From Fen-1301 sp963786395 (GTDB lineage Bacteria > Bacteroidota > Ignavibacteria > Ignavibacteriales > Ignavibacteriaceae), in contig CAWAZD010000010.1 of the NCBI GenBank assembly GCA_963786395.1, positions 62,001-126,000 of the forward strand: a stretch of DNA of 64,000 nt, written 5' to 3'. Position numbers and translations under genes: made by a program. Shown here piece after piece: positions 9,352 to 18,691 of this stretch (its first letter is position 1; every line of letters starts with the position of its first letter). The notes under the pieces are model-generated. The model was given only the letters and a program-made list of their open reading frames with translations, was not told the DNA's origin and searched no databases.

Positions 9352-10476
9352 ATGTTAACAAAACCATCAGAAATAACGAGTCGAATAATAATCGAAAATG
9401 ATTTAACTTCGGAACTTATAATTGAATTAGAGGAATATATAAAATTACACCCTCATGCCAGGTTTTACCATCATCCTCTTTATTTAAAGGTCTTATCTTT
9501 AGAAACCAGTCAACCCTATAAAATAATTATTTCACGATCTGACTCTGGAAATATTAATGGATTCATGTATTTACTTGAGACACGCGGTATTTCATTAGGA
9601 CCGCGTGCTGTTATTAGCTCGAAGAGGATTGCATCTTTACCCAGGTCATCAATCTCAGGCCCGGTAACTAATGATATTTCTATTACTGAATCGATACTTG
9701 AAAGAGCAAAGAAGATTTGTGATAATATTCCCGGCAGTATGCTTCAGATAAAAACTAACTATAGTTTAGATAATATAATTTCAGGGTTTAACTCTATCGA
9801 CTGGAGGAACACATATATAAAAATTATCCCGGAACCCGGTAACGATCTTAATCTGAAAAAAAACACAAAGTACGGCATTAAAAGAAGTCTCTTAAAAGCT
9901 CAGGAATATAATATTAAATTCAGAGAGGCAACGAGTTTACATGATTTTAAAGAATGGTACAGACTTTATTTAATTGTAATGAGGTATCACCGCGTTCATG
10001 CCCGCTCTTTTCAGTTTTTTAAGTTATGTAGAGATATTTTAAAACCAGCAGGTCTGATGCAACTTAATTTGGCTGTAATAGAGAATCATAATTCATCTAA
10101 AATATTATCCGGTAACTTTAATTTTATATTCAGAGATCAATACCTTAACGGGTTTAAGGCAGGCCAAATGGATAAAAATGATCTTCTTGCCGGTGATTTC
10201 CTTTTGTATAATGAAATTCTGATGCTTCAGGAAAAAGGTTTCAGATTCTTTGATCTTGGAGAAACTCCTGACAATCATCAGAGTCTTATACAGTATAAAC
10301 TAAAATGGGGTGCGGAACCGGAACGTGTTTATCATAATTTTTATGGAACAAAAGCTGATATGGTAAAAAAAGGTATGGATTTTAAAGGGGATTCCAGTCT
10401 TTCAGCAAAACTTTGGAGACTGATGCCATTGAAGATTACAGAGATGGCAGGTAGAATGATTAATAGCAGACTATAA
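9352..10476 (+). CDS. FemAB-like GNAT acyltransferase, copy B
   Basis: A 374-residue paralog of the protein at 6923-8056, matching it end to end: ARFYHHPLYLKVL against ARIYHHPLYLRVL, SGNFNFIFRDQYLNGFKAG against SGNLNYKFGDHYFGGFKAG, and the same DLGE...YK.(K/R)WGA end. The similar pair flanking one glycosyltransferase suggests duplication of the acyltransferase. It starts 5 bp after the glycosyltransferase stop, so the two are co-transcribed. Substrate unknown. Confidence 0.75.
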   Translation: MLTKPSEITSRIIIENDLTSELIIELEEYIKLHPHARFYHHPLYLKVLSLETSQPYKIIISRSDSGNINGFMYLLETRGISLGPRAVISSKRIASLPRSSISGPVTNDISITESILERAKKICDNIPGSMLQIKTNYSLDNIISGFNSIDWRNTYIKIIPEPGNDLNLKKNTKYGIKRSLLKAQEYNIKFREATSLHDFKEWYRLYLIVMRYHRVHARSFQFFKLCRDILKPAGLMQLNLAVIENHNSSKILSGNFNFIFRDQYLNGFKAGQMDKNDLLAGDFLLYNEILMLQEKGFRFFDLGETPDNHQSLIQYKLKWGAEPERVYHNFYGTKADMVKKGMDFKGDSSLSAKLWRLMPLKITEMAGRMINSRL

Positions 10477-10550
10477 CACTACAATATATGATGAATTGCT
10501 ACTTGTAATGTATTAATCATTTGTAAATTGGATGGGGAATAAGGAAAACT

Positions 10551-10661
10551 ATGAGAAATATATTAACCAGGATAATTGTGCAGGTTCTACAAACCATATT
10601 TGTTAACTATTCAAAACTGTCCGAGGAGGATTATGATTATTTATGTGAATCCACTATGTGA
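10551..10661 (+). CDS. Possible 36-residue small protein
   Basis: An ATG preceded by AAGGAAAACT opens a 36-codon frame, MRNILTRIIVQVLQ...LCESTM, in the gap between the convergent FemAB-like genes. It has an amphipathic start and acidic end and no recognisable family. The only support is the plausible ribosome-binding site, so it may be spurious. Confidence 0.18.
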   Translation: MRNILTRIIVQVLQTIFVNYSKLSEEDYDYLCESTM

Positions 10662-10718
10662 GAAGCATTTTACAGTTTATGCTAATTCAATTATGAAGGT
10701 ACCGGCAAAGATTTAAGT

Positions 10719-11756
10719 TTATATAGAAGGGAAATATTTATATCCTAGTTCACCGATAAACCTACAGACGAAATCAGGAGAGTTTTTAATAATGGGTGAC
10801 ACAATTTTATCCTTAATTGCAGAAAACAATTTATGTTCAGGTACTGAAGGGTAATAAGACACAAAATTATCTCTCTCAACACCTCCCCATTGAGATTTAA
10901 AATCCCTAAGTCCTCTGTTATCAAAATCGCTTTTCCCAAAATCATAATATTTGAATCCAAGTTTAATTGCTTCGAGCAAAGAGTACCAGACGATAAGGTT
11001 ATTAGGGCGCAGGTGCTGATATTTATTGTCTGAAGCATTGTATTTATAGGTTAACACAGAATTCGAATGTAGAAACAATGTTGCAGCAATATCAATATTG
11101 TCTTTTTTTACTAATATGACAAAACCATTTCCTTGGTTAATAATGCAATTAAAAATCTCACTAAAAAAGCTACGCGGCTGCACAGGAATACCTTTCAACT
11201 TTCTTGTCTGTAAATGAAGGTTAAAGAAGCTTTTCACAGCTTCATAATCCTTCGAAATAACTACCTCAAGATCCTCCTTCAGAGCTTTCTTAATGCCGCG
11301 TCTTTTGGAATCATGAAATGATTTCATTAGCTCTTCTTCGGAGTTTTTTATTTCGATAATATGCACTACTGAGTCAGCTACGGAAACAAAATTATTCAGA
11401 CCTTTAACATCGAAATTTATTTCGATGGAACTTATCTTATCCTGTTCGGCTTTGGATATAAGGGCTTTTAAAAGTTCGCTTAATTCTTCATTAGAATTAT
11501 ATAGGGGGTTGCAGAAGTCTGAGAAGGGGAGGGATATAAATTTCTTTTGCCCTGTTAAACCGTGAACAACGCAATACGGAAGTCCGGCTTTAAGGATACC
11601 ATTTTCATATAGGCAAACAGTTGAGACTTTATAATTATACTGATTTTGCAAAACTCTTAACCAGTTTGGATGATGAAATATATTAGCGTCATTATGATTA
11701 CTGATGAAGTTAAGCCATTCAGGGTTTTCAATGGGGTTTATAGATTTAATTTTCAT
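10719..11756 (-). CDS. FemAB-like GNAT acyltransferase, copy C
   Basis: A 345-residue protein in the same superfamily as copies A and B but more diverged. It keeps ANIFHHPNWLRVL near residue 25, LHLQTRKLKGIPVQPRSFF in the middle, and YYDFGKSDFDNRGLRDFKS with WGG near the end, the usual FemAB/CelD pattern. Its convergent orientation relative to the other two suggests separate transcription. Probable function is transfer of an acyl or aminoacyl group in cell-surface polymer synthesis, by family and context only. Confidence 0.75.
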   Translation of the reverse strand: MKIKSINPIENPEWLNFISNHNDANIFHHPNWLRVLQNQYNYKVSTVCLYENGILKAGLPYCVVHGLTGQKKFISLPFSDFCNPLYNSNEELSELLKALISKAEQDKISSIEINFDVKGLNNFVSVADSVVHIIEIKNSEEELMKSFHDSKRRGIKKALKEDLEVVISKDYEAVKSFFNLHLQTRKLKGIPVQPRSFFSEIFNCIINQGNGFVILVKKDNIDIAATLFLHSNSVLTYKYNASDNKYQHLRPNNLIVWYSLLEAIKLGFKYYDFGKSDFDNRGLRDFKSQWGGVERDNFVSYYPSVPEHKLFSAIKDKIVSPIIKNSPDFVCRFIGELGYKYFPSI

Positions 11757-11951
11757 TGCTGTTAATTGTCAACTAATATGCCACAAGGAAAGCTAAAAAA
11801 TCAGTGTTTATTCTGAATTGTGGGGGAATTTTATCCAAAAATTGGACTATTGGTATAAATATCTGATCTAAACTGTCTTTTTAATTGAGATTAGTTCAGC
11901 TATATTGCAAGGTAAATATTTTCCAAACCTTAGAATTATACTTTTGGACAT

Positions 11952-13320
11952 ATGGCAGAAATTAATCAACAAATACACCCCTCTGAAGATAAAAACTTAA
12001 ATTCACTGAGAATTTTATCGGCAATAGGAATAATTGTAGGGTGCTGGTCATTACTATTTGAGATTTATTTTTTCAAAGGTTTTATTTTAGAAATCTATTT
12101 CGCAAGATTTAATATTTACAATTATTGCTCTGGTTATATTTGGTATATCGTTCAAACAGATTTCATATAAATATTCAATTGTCCTTACACATATTTTCCT
12201 TATCTCCCTAATTAGCTCTTTCATTATTACAATCTATAAAATTCCAAGGACAGTATTTATAAATTCACAAATATTATCCCTTTTGATCTTTACCACAGCA
12301 ATTATTTTCAGTTGGGAGACTAAGAACCAAATAATTGTTGCAATTTATTATAATCTATTATTTGCGGCATCAATAATTTTTAATAATTCCAATATTTATT
12401 TATTACCCAATCTTTTCTCCCTTGTTATGTTTGTTTGCCTGATTAGTTTCTTGAGTGTTGCGGCTAGTTTTATAACCTATAACCTCAGGAATAAATTATT
12501 GCTTGAACAAAAAACCAGGGAAGAAGCAGTGGACTTGCTCCTTAAGGAAACAACTGAAAAAGAAAAAACAGCGCAACGGTTATTAGCCGAGAAAAAACAA
12601 AAAATTGAAGTACTTGCTAAAATAAACCACGAGGTTAGGACACCTATTAGTTCTATTGTTATGTATTTTGAAATGCTGGATGATGGAAGTCTAAGATCTC
12701 CTGAGGAAATAAATAATTACTCCCAATCAGTTAAGACCTCATTACAAAGGCTGCTGACTACAATTGATAACTTTGTAGATTACGCTAAAATTGAAACTGG
12801 TAAAATAATTGTTGAAAACGAACTTTTTAATCTTAATGAAGAAGTAGATAATTCTATACAATTATTGATGCCGCTTGCACGTGTAAAGAACAATGAGTTA
12901 ATAGTGATAAATAAGAATATTACTCAGATACTAGCTTATTCCGATGCTGTAAAATACAGGCAGATACTAATTAATATTATTGCAAATGCTCTCAAGTTTA
13001 CTGATAGGGGTAAAATAACTGTAACTTATGAAAACAAACAATTGTCTGAAAACCGATATGAAATAGTAACGACTGTAGAGGATACTGGCCCGGGTATACC
13101 AGAAGGGAGACTAGGAAGTATTTTTGATTCTTTTGTTTCATTAAAAGATAATGATAAATCGAATCACAGCAGTGGACTGGGGCTCACTATATGCAGGGAA
13201 TTTGTGCATATGTTAGGAGGTGAAATTGATGTGGAGAGCACAATGGGGAAAGGGACTAAATTTACTGTTAGGATCCCTTTTAACTATGATTATAGCAAAG
13301 TAACCCATTCTGTTAAATAA
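11952..13320 (+). CDS. Membrane sensor histidine kinase, one frameshift
   Basis: The first frame (11952-12170) encodes MAEINQQIHPSEDKN and the first membrane helix. The continuation is in the next frame, open without a stop from about 12100 and reading DLIFTIIALVIFGISFKQ, four or five more helices, then a coiled linker. The HisKA box is KINHEVRTP with the phosphorylated His at 12628-12630, followed by an HATPase domain with NIIANALKF, DTGPGIP and SSGLGLTI. The frame changes once between about 12085 and 12120. Both sides look functional, so a one-base sequencing error or a very recent mutation is likely. No response regulator is adjacent. The TTG at 12283 is not a real start. Confidence 0.82.
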
Positions 13321-13330
13321 TAAACATTTG

Positions 13331-13355
13331 TAGATGGTATTTCAAATACCATCTA
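13331..13355. terminator. Perfect 12-1-12 palindrome between convergent genes
   Basis: TAGATGGTATTT-C-AAATACCATCTA lies between the stop of the histidine kinase (13320) and the 3' end of the minus-strand gene at 13370. It is a good candidate for a bidirectional terminator, although it lacks a long T tract on either side. Confidence 0.55.
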
Positions 13356-13369
13356 TATCCTGAGTAATA

Positions 13370-14095
13370 TTAAAAATTTGTCTGAAAGTTTAATACAAAA
13401 CTAGTTGGAAGATTAGCTTGTTCAGATATTCCTGTTGATAAATTCCAACCCAAATCCTGAGTCTGATTCTTATTATAAGCAACAGTTAACCGTACAGCGT
13501 TTAAAGCACTTATAATTCTATTCAATACCATAGCTCCAATTACAAACCTGACATCGTTATAAGCCGATTCGCTTGCCACCCACATTGCGCGATACGTCTT
13601 TCTGTCCTGGGCAGTCCAATTCCAATAATTCTGCTGAATATTGTACATCTTGCTGAATTCACCATTACGGGCCATATCATCATTATAGTCATTTATATTG
13701 AGATATAAACTTATATTTGCGAAATAATCATCAGATTTGCCTGCGGTATTAACCCCTCCATTTGATGAAGAAAAAGACTTATATCTGTTTTTCTGCCAGC
13801 TTCCATAAGTATTCATTCCAATATAAGTTCCCCATAAAGCACCTTCAGCAATAGTAAAATATTTTCCGGTTGTATAATTCCCGGCATATAATTCACCCAT
13901 CCCCGGAAGTAGAAGTGAATATACTATAGCAAGTCCGACTTTCTTTTTGGTAAATGTATCTTTCGACGGGATTGATAAATTGTTATCCCTGATGATGTTT
14001 TGCCTGATATTTTCTTTCAATGAAAGAATATTTTCATGGGTCTGGGGGAAAACTGTAACTGTAAGCAGGAAAAGGATTAAGAATAATTTATTCAT
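13370..14095 (-). CDS. Secreted or envelope DUF5683-like protein
   Basis: A 241-residue protein with a signal peptide (MNKLFLILFLLTVTVFPQ). A hydrophobic core region reads AIVYSLLLPGMGELYAGNY and then TIAEGALWGTYIGMNTYG, the LLPG.G..Y...Y.KG pattern of DUF5683-type envelope proteins. The C-terminal part (VIGAMVLNRIISALNAVR) resembles the end of that family. Function is unknown. It is 24 bp upstream of the mtaB stop region on the same strand? No: it lies downstream of mtaB in transcription order and may be its operon partner. Confidence 0.55.
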   Translation of the reverse strand: MNKLFLILFLLTVTVFPQTHENILSLKENIRQNIIRDNNLSIPSKDTFTKKKVGLAIVYSLLLPGMGELYAGNYTTGKYFTIAEGALWGTYIGMNTYGSWQKNRYKSFSSSNGGVNTAGKSDDYFANISLYLNINDYNDDMARNGEFSKMYNIQQNYWNWTAQDRKTYRAMWVASESAYNDVRFVIGAMVLNRIISALNAVRLTVAYNKNQTQDLGWNLSTGISEQANLPTSFVLNFQTNF

Positions 14096-14119
14096 GTTTT
14101 TTTAATTACAATTATATGA

Positions 14120-15449
14120 TTAACATGCGATCAAATCAAATGATTTTTTATTCCCTGGAATATCGCCTTCACATAGAGAATTATTTACACATTTAATCTT
14201 TACATATGCAAATTGATTTATAAGAACGGGGTTAAATGGAAGAGAAACTCTGACATAATTTGAGGAGAACCCTTTTATTTTCCCTTCATCATTATCTGAT
14301 TCGAAAAGTACTTTTAGTTCCTGACCTGACATAGATTCATAGAAAAGATTCTTTTTCCTGTCGCTAAGCTGCCTGAGCATATTGGTTCTTCTTTTCCTAT
14401 CAAATATGTCCACTGCACCGTTCATAGTAATCGCTTTAGTATTTTGCCTTTCAGAATATGTGAATACGTGAAAATATGAAACCGGGAGGTCTCTGAGAAA
14501 ATTATATGTGGTCATGAATTCATCTTCAGTTTCACCGGGGAACCCTGTTATAACATCGACTCCAATACCAATATCTTTATTTACAGACTTAAGTTTATGA
14601 ATCAATTCTGAATACTGACCAGTATTGTATCTTCTCTGCATTAACTCGTAATATTTCAGAACTTCCGCTTTGTAATGGGATGTGAAAATGTTTGCACATT
14701 TTTTCGTTCCGGTTAGTTAGCTCAAGAATATTCTCAGTCAATAAATTTGGTTCAATAGAACTAATTCTGATCCTAAAATCGCCGGTGATGTCTACCATTC
14801 TGCAAATCAGATCATAAAGTTTTATACCTGTAGATTTTCCGTAGTCACCAACATTAACGCCGGTAAGAATTATTTCTTTATAACCGTGGTTTACCAGTAG
14901 TTTAAATTCTTCAATAACCTTATCGGGTTCCATGCTTCTACTGCTGCCTCGGGCAAGTGGGATAGTGCAGAATGAACATTTATAATCGCAGCCGTCCTGA
15001 ATCTTAAAGAAAGCACGCGTTCTATTATCTGAATCGGTTGAATGTGAGGCCCCAAACTCATCCGTCTGATTAACTGGAGATACATATATACAGGCAAGGT
15101 CTTTTTTCTCAAAGTTATCTATCAGTGAAAATAGTTTTAGTTTTTCATTGGTACCTAGTACAACATCAACACCTTCAATCTTTGATATTGCATCTGCATC
15201 GAGTTGAGCATAGCATCCTGTCACAATTACAAATGCATCAGGATTTTGTCTCAAGGCACGTCTCACGATCTGGCGGCATTCACGGTCAGCATGTTCTGTA
15301 ACAGTACAAGTATTGAGGACGTAAATGTCAGCTTTTTCTTTGAAGGGAACTATTTCATAACCTCTGCCTCTGAACTGGTCACCAATAGTAGATGTTTCAG
15401 AGAAATTCAGTTTGCATCCCAAAGTATGTAAAGCTACTTTTTTATTCAT
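14120..15449 (-). CDS. mtaB: MtaB-like tRNA t6A37 methylthiotransferase, one frameshift
   Basis: The first part (15449 to about 14653) has the N-terminal methylthiotransferase domain with cluster cysteines in TLGCKLNFSE, VLNTCTVTEHAD and VTGCYAQ. The radical-SAM motif CDYKCSFC (CxxxCxxC) follows, and then HFHIPLQSGS. After that the frame must shift by one base near 14653 to continue LMQRRYNTGQYSELI, DVITGFPGETEDEF and a C-terminal TRAM-like domain (14120-14641). Removing one G restores a normal full-length protein. MtaB adds a methylthio group to t6A at position 37 of ANN-decoding tRNAs. A single assembly error is the simplest reading. Confidence 0.85.
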
Positions 15450-15510
15450 TAGTATACTCTAAAAAGGGTATTCATATAAAAAATGTCAAAGGAAACATAT
15501 TAAAACGGAT

Positions 15511-15538
15511 GGATTCCCGCCTTCGCGGGAATGACAAT
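15511..15538. repeat. Palindromic repeat, CGCGGGAATGACA family
   Basis: GGATTCCCGC-CTTC-GCGGGAATGACAAT, almost identical to the copy at 567-594. It lies between mtaB and the terminator of rpsA. Confidence 0.85.
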
Positions 15539-15592
15539 CTAGATTTATGGATTTTTATATTGAACTCAATCATAGTATCATTTAAAAATAAA

Positions 15593-15612
15593 GAGCGGGA
15601 AATGATCCCGCC
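15593..15612 (-). terminator. Intrinsic terminator of rpsA
   Basis: On the minus strand a GCGGGA-TCATT-TCCCGC hairpin is followed by TCTTTATTTTT, 30-50 bp after the rpsA stop. On the plus strand the same stem is followed by CCTTTTTA, so it may work both ways. Confidence 0.75.
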
Positions 15613-15640
15613 CTTTTTATTGAACATTTACCATTCAATA

Positions 15641-17458
15641 TTATTCTTTTTTAGAACTACCGGATTGTGATTCATCAGGGATTTCAAAGATTGGAAAATC
15701 TGATGTATCTACGGAGCCGGTATCGACATTCATTATATCCTGAAGAGTAACTCTTTCAAGTTTATGTTTGTCTAAATATGCTTTTATCTCTTCCTCAGTT
15801 TTTTCTTTTAATGCGGCAATGGCACTGAGAACAATTTTCTTGTTTTCTTTATCGAATTCAAGAATCTTCAGTGGTATTACATCATCAATCGGGAAGTGAT
15901 TGGCAATATTCTTTACCTTACTAGGAACCAGTTGTGTAGTTGGAACAAACCCGTCAACCTTTTCGGGAAGTTCAGCTATAAGACCTTTTTCAATGATCCT
16001 TACAACTTTACCTGTCGTGATAGTACCTACAGTATACACTTTCTCGAATATATTCCATGGGTTTTCTTCAACCTGTTTGTGTCCAAGAGAAATTTTTCTC
16101 TGATCGACATCAACACCGAGAACGATAACATCAAGTTTTTCACCTTTCTTGACTACTTCTCCGGGGTGACGGATTTTCTTAGTCCATGATAAATCGGAAA
16201 TATGTACAAGACCGTCAACTCCAGGTTCAAGTTCAACGAACACACCGAAGTTTGTAAGGTTTCTTGCAACACCTGAGTGGTTTGAGCCAACAGGATATTT
16301 TTGCATTAAAGTATCCCATGGATCCGGTTCAAGCTGTTTAATTCCGAGTGAAATTTTCTTCTCATCCTTATCAAGACTAAGTATAATAGCTTCAACAACC
16401 TGTCCCATAGCAACAACCTGTGAAGGATGTTTAATATGCTGTGTCCAGCTCATTTCTGAATTGTGTATTAAACCTTCAATACCTTTTTCAATTTCAATAA
16501 ATGCGCCGTAATCAGTGAGAGAAACAACTCGTCCTGATACTTTATCTCCAATATGATATTTGTTTTCAATATCTTCCCATGGATGTGGGAGAAGCTTCTT
16601 AAGACTTAAGGATATTCTCTTCTTTTCCTCATCGAAATCAGTAACAACAACTTTAATAGTCTGGTCGAGTTTAACAACTTCATTAGGATGGTTAATTCTT
16701 CCCCAGCTTAAATCAGTTATGTGAACTAAACCATCTACGCCGCCAAGATCAACGAATACGCCGAAGTCTGTAATTGCTTTAACTGTACCTTCAAGAATCT
16801 GACCTTTTTCAAGACTATCAAGAATGGCATGTCTCTGGTCTGCAATTTCTTCTTCAACAAGAACTTTATGAGAAACTACAACGTTTTCAGTTGGAATATT
16901 TACTTTAACAACTTTGAAGTCCATGATCTGACCAACAAAAGCATCAAAATCTCTGATTGGACGAATATCAATCTGAGAACCAGGTAGAAATGCTTCCATA
17001 CCCATAAGGTCAACAACCATTCCGCCTTTAATTCTTTTAAGGATTTTACCCTGAAGAATTTCTCCTGTTTCATGAGCACCAACAACTTTCTCCCAAATTC
17101 TAAGGAAGTCAGCTCTTTGTTTACTTAGTACAAGGTTACCGTCCTGATCTTCAACACTTTCAAGAACGACCTCAATTTCTTTTCCAACCTTAATTTCTTC
17201 GATATCATAGAATTCGTTCTTAGGAATCGATCCTTCAGATTTGAATCCAACATCAACAATAACATTATCGCCTTGTATCCGGACAATTCTCCCTTTTATC
17301 ATCTCGCCTTCTTTTACATCTCTAAAAGAATCGGAATACAATTTAGCAAGCGTTAAGAATTCTTCTTTTGAGTAATCATCGCTGTTGAAATTTTTCTTGG
17401 CTTTTTCGTAATCAGCGTCTGTCACTGACTTAGAAATTACTTTGGTTTCTTCGGGCAT
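15641..17458 (-). CDS. rpsA: 30S ribosomal protein S1
   Basis: 605 residues containing six S1 RNA-binding domains in tandem. Each shows the VKAITDFGVFVDLGG...LVHITDLSW or GRVVSLTDYGAFIE type of core, ending in (K/R)ISLS.K or KISLG.KQ. S1 brings mRNA to the 30S subunit. The ATG is preceded by a strong CAGGAGG box 5 bases upstream, which fixes the start. The gene order cmk-rpsA is the classic bacterial arrangement. The acidic, serine-rich C-terminus (DESQSGSSKKE) is typical of Bacteroidota/Chlorobi S1. Confidence 0.97.
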   Translation of the reverse strand: MPEETKVISKSVTDADYEKAKKNFNSDDYSKEEFLTLAKLYSDSFRDVKEGEMIKGRIVRIQGDNVIVDVGFKSEGSIPKNEFYDIEEIKVGKEIEVVLESVEDQDGNLVLSKQRADFLRIWEKVVGAHETGEILQGKILKRIKGGMVVDLMGMEAFLPGSQIDIRPIRDFDAFVGQIMDFKVVKVNIPTENVVVSHKVLVEEEIADQRHAILDSLEKGQILEGTVKAITDFGVFVDLGGVDGLVHITDLSWGRINHPNEVVKLDQTIKVVVTDFDEEKKRISLSLKKLLPHPWEDIENKYHIGDKVSGRVVSLTDYGAFIEIEKGIEGLIHNSEMSWTQHIKHPSQVVAMGQVVEAIILSLDKDEKKISLGIKQLEPDPWDTLMQKYPVGSNHSGVARNLTNFGVFVELEPGVDGLVHISDLSWTKKIRHPGEVVKKGEKLDVIVLGVDVDQRKISLGHKQVEENPWNIFEKVYTVGTITTGKVVRIIEKGLIAELPEKVDGFVPTTQLVPSKVKNIANHFPIDDVIPLKILEFDKENKKIVLSAIAALKEKTEEEIKAYLDKHKLERVTLQDIMNVDTGSVDTSDFPIFEIPDESQSGSSKKE

Positions 17459-17579
17459 TTAACCTCCTGAAAATAGAATATAGTTTCTGTTCTGCTCACT
17501 TTAGCCATCAGAAAGGGAGAGGACAGAAAATTAGTTAAACAATAGTTATGATGGCTTATAAACTATTCAAAATGTCAAT

Positions 17580-17603
17580 TGATACCCTTGTTTCCAGGTA
17601 TCA
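17580..17603 (-). promoter_or_regulatory. Hairpin between cmk and rpsA
   Basis: A TGATACC/GGTATCA inverted repeat with a 10-base loop begins just after the cmk stop codon and precedes the rpsA leader. It could attenuate read-through from cmk or contribute to control of rpsA. There is no T tract, so a simple terminator is less likely. Confidence 0.35.
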
Positions 17604-17604
17604 T

Positions 17605-18298
17605 TTATAAATCTACACCTTTTCTTTGAGCAGCCAGGATTACTTGTCCGTAAATAATCTCTACCTGTTCTTCTATAGAAATTATTGTGTTATCAACCTC
17701 ATAAGCGTCCGGTGCTTTGATAAGTGGACTCAAGTCTCTGGTAGAATCGATAATATCTCTCTGGCGTAGATTTTCTTTAATCTTATTTAATGGAACACCC
17801 GTTCCTTTTAATTCATATTCACGTGCTCTTCTTAATGCTCTTTCATCGAGTGCAGCTGTAAGGAAAATTTTAACATCAGCATCAGGAAACACTACAGAAC
17901 CGATATCCCGACCTTCCATTACAATTCCTTCGCCCTCATGTTTCATCATTTGCTGTTTATGTACCAGGGCTTTCCTGACACCTTCAATTTTACTTATAAT
18001 GCTGACTTTATCATTCACTTCGAATGATCTAATAGCCTCGGTAATATCTTTATTATCGGCAAAAACCAATGTATTGCCCTGAATATATTTCAATTTTATA
18101 TCGGCATTTTCGGCAACTTTTACAATTGATGCAAGATCATCCATCAATTTATTCTCCAGAGCCAGAAAAGTTACAGCCCTGTACATTGCCCCTGAATCAA
18201 TATATAAGTATCCTAATTTTTTAGCAATTATCTTTGCTGACGTACTTTTACCGGAACCTGCCGGCCCATCAATGGCTATCAATTAATTTTTTGGACAT
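17605..18298 (-). CDS. cmk: Cytidylate kinase; start region probably carries a one-base insertion
   Basis: A cytoplasmic CMP/dCMP kinase with P-loop IDGPAGSGKST, then YIDSGAMYRAVT, MEGRDIGSVVFPDA and RALRRAREYELKG. As it stands the frame opens only at a TTG (18282) directly before IAIDG. An ATG at 18298 in another frame reads MSKKLI and then joins IAIDGPAGSGKS if one G near 18281 is removed, giving the usual MKKLIIAIDG type of N-terminus. The true start is therefore probably 18298. It precedes rpsA in the same direction. Confidence 0.9.
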
Positions 18299-18691
18299 AA
18301 GTAACAAAGATAATTAAAATCGTATGCATTCTCAAAACAGAAATAACCCTATTTTGACTAAAATTATGGTTTATTTAGGGCGTCCAAAATAAGAAACGTT
18401 TACCTTTCGAAATGAAAGGAGTGCGGTTTATATATTTGAAGAATATCTCATAAGGATTGTTAGTATGAGGTTTAAATCACAGTTCGGTGTCAGATCAGTG
18501 TTACTTCAGTGTTAGTTCCGTGTCCCTTTCATGGTGTTCTTTTAAAGATCTGGTAGGTTATTTATGTATGAAAACCTCAAAATAGATGGGTTGGTAATCT
18601 CAAAGTTTTATCATTTTTGTGTTGCGAATGTAAAAAATAATTTTGAAATATACAAAAGGAAATATAAGGATTAATTAAGAGATTATTAAGG
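18283..18691. other. Intergenic region between dnaX and cmk with degenerate 11-bp repeats
   Basis: No gene is visible outside the first 16 bases, which belong to the corrected cmk start. At 18480-18522 there is a run of imperfect units CAGTTCGGTGT, CAGTGTTACTT, CAGTGTTAGTT and CCGTGTCCC spaced by about 11 bp, similar in style to the tandem arrays near 28.6, 28.8 and 53.8 kb. The rest is AT-rich and probably contains the cmk-rpsA promoter. Confidence 0.55.

Noticed and set aside
12283..13320. Separate 345-residue kinase starting at TTG 12283
   Set aside because: The same frame stays open upstream through several membrane helices, so 12283 is internal and the gene begins at 11952 with one frame change.
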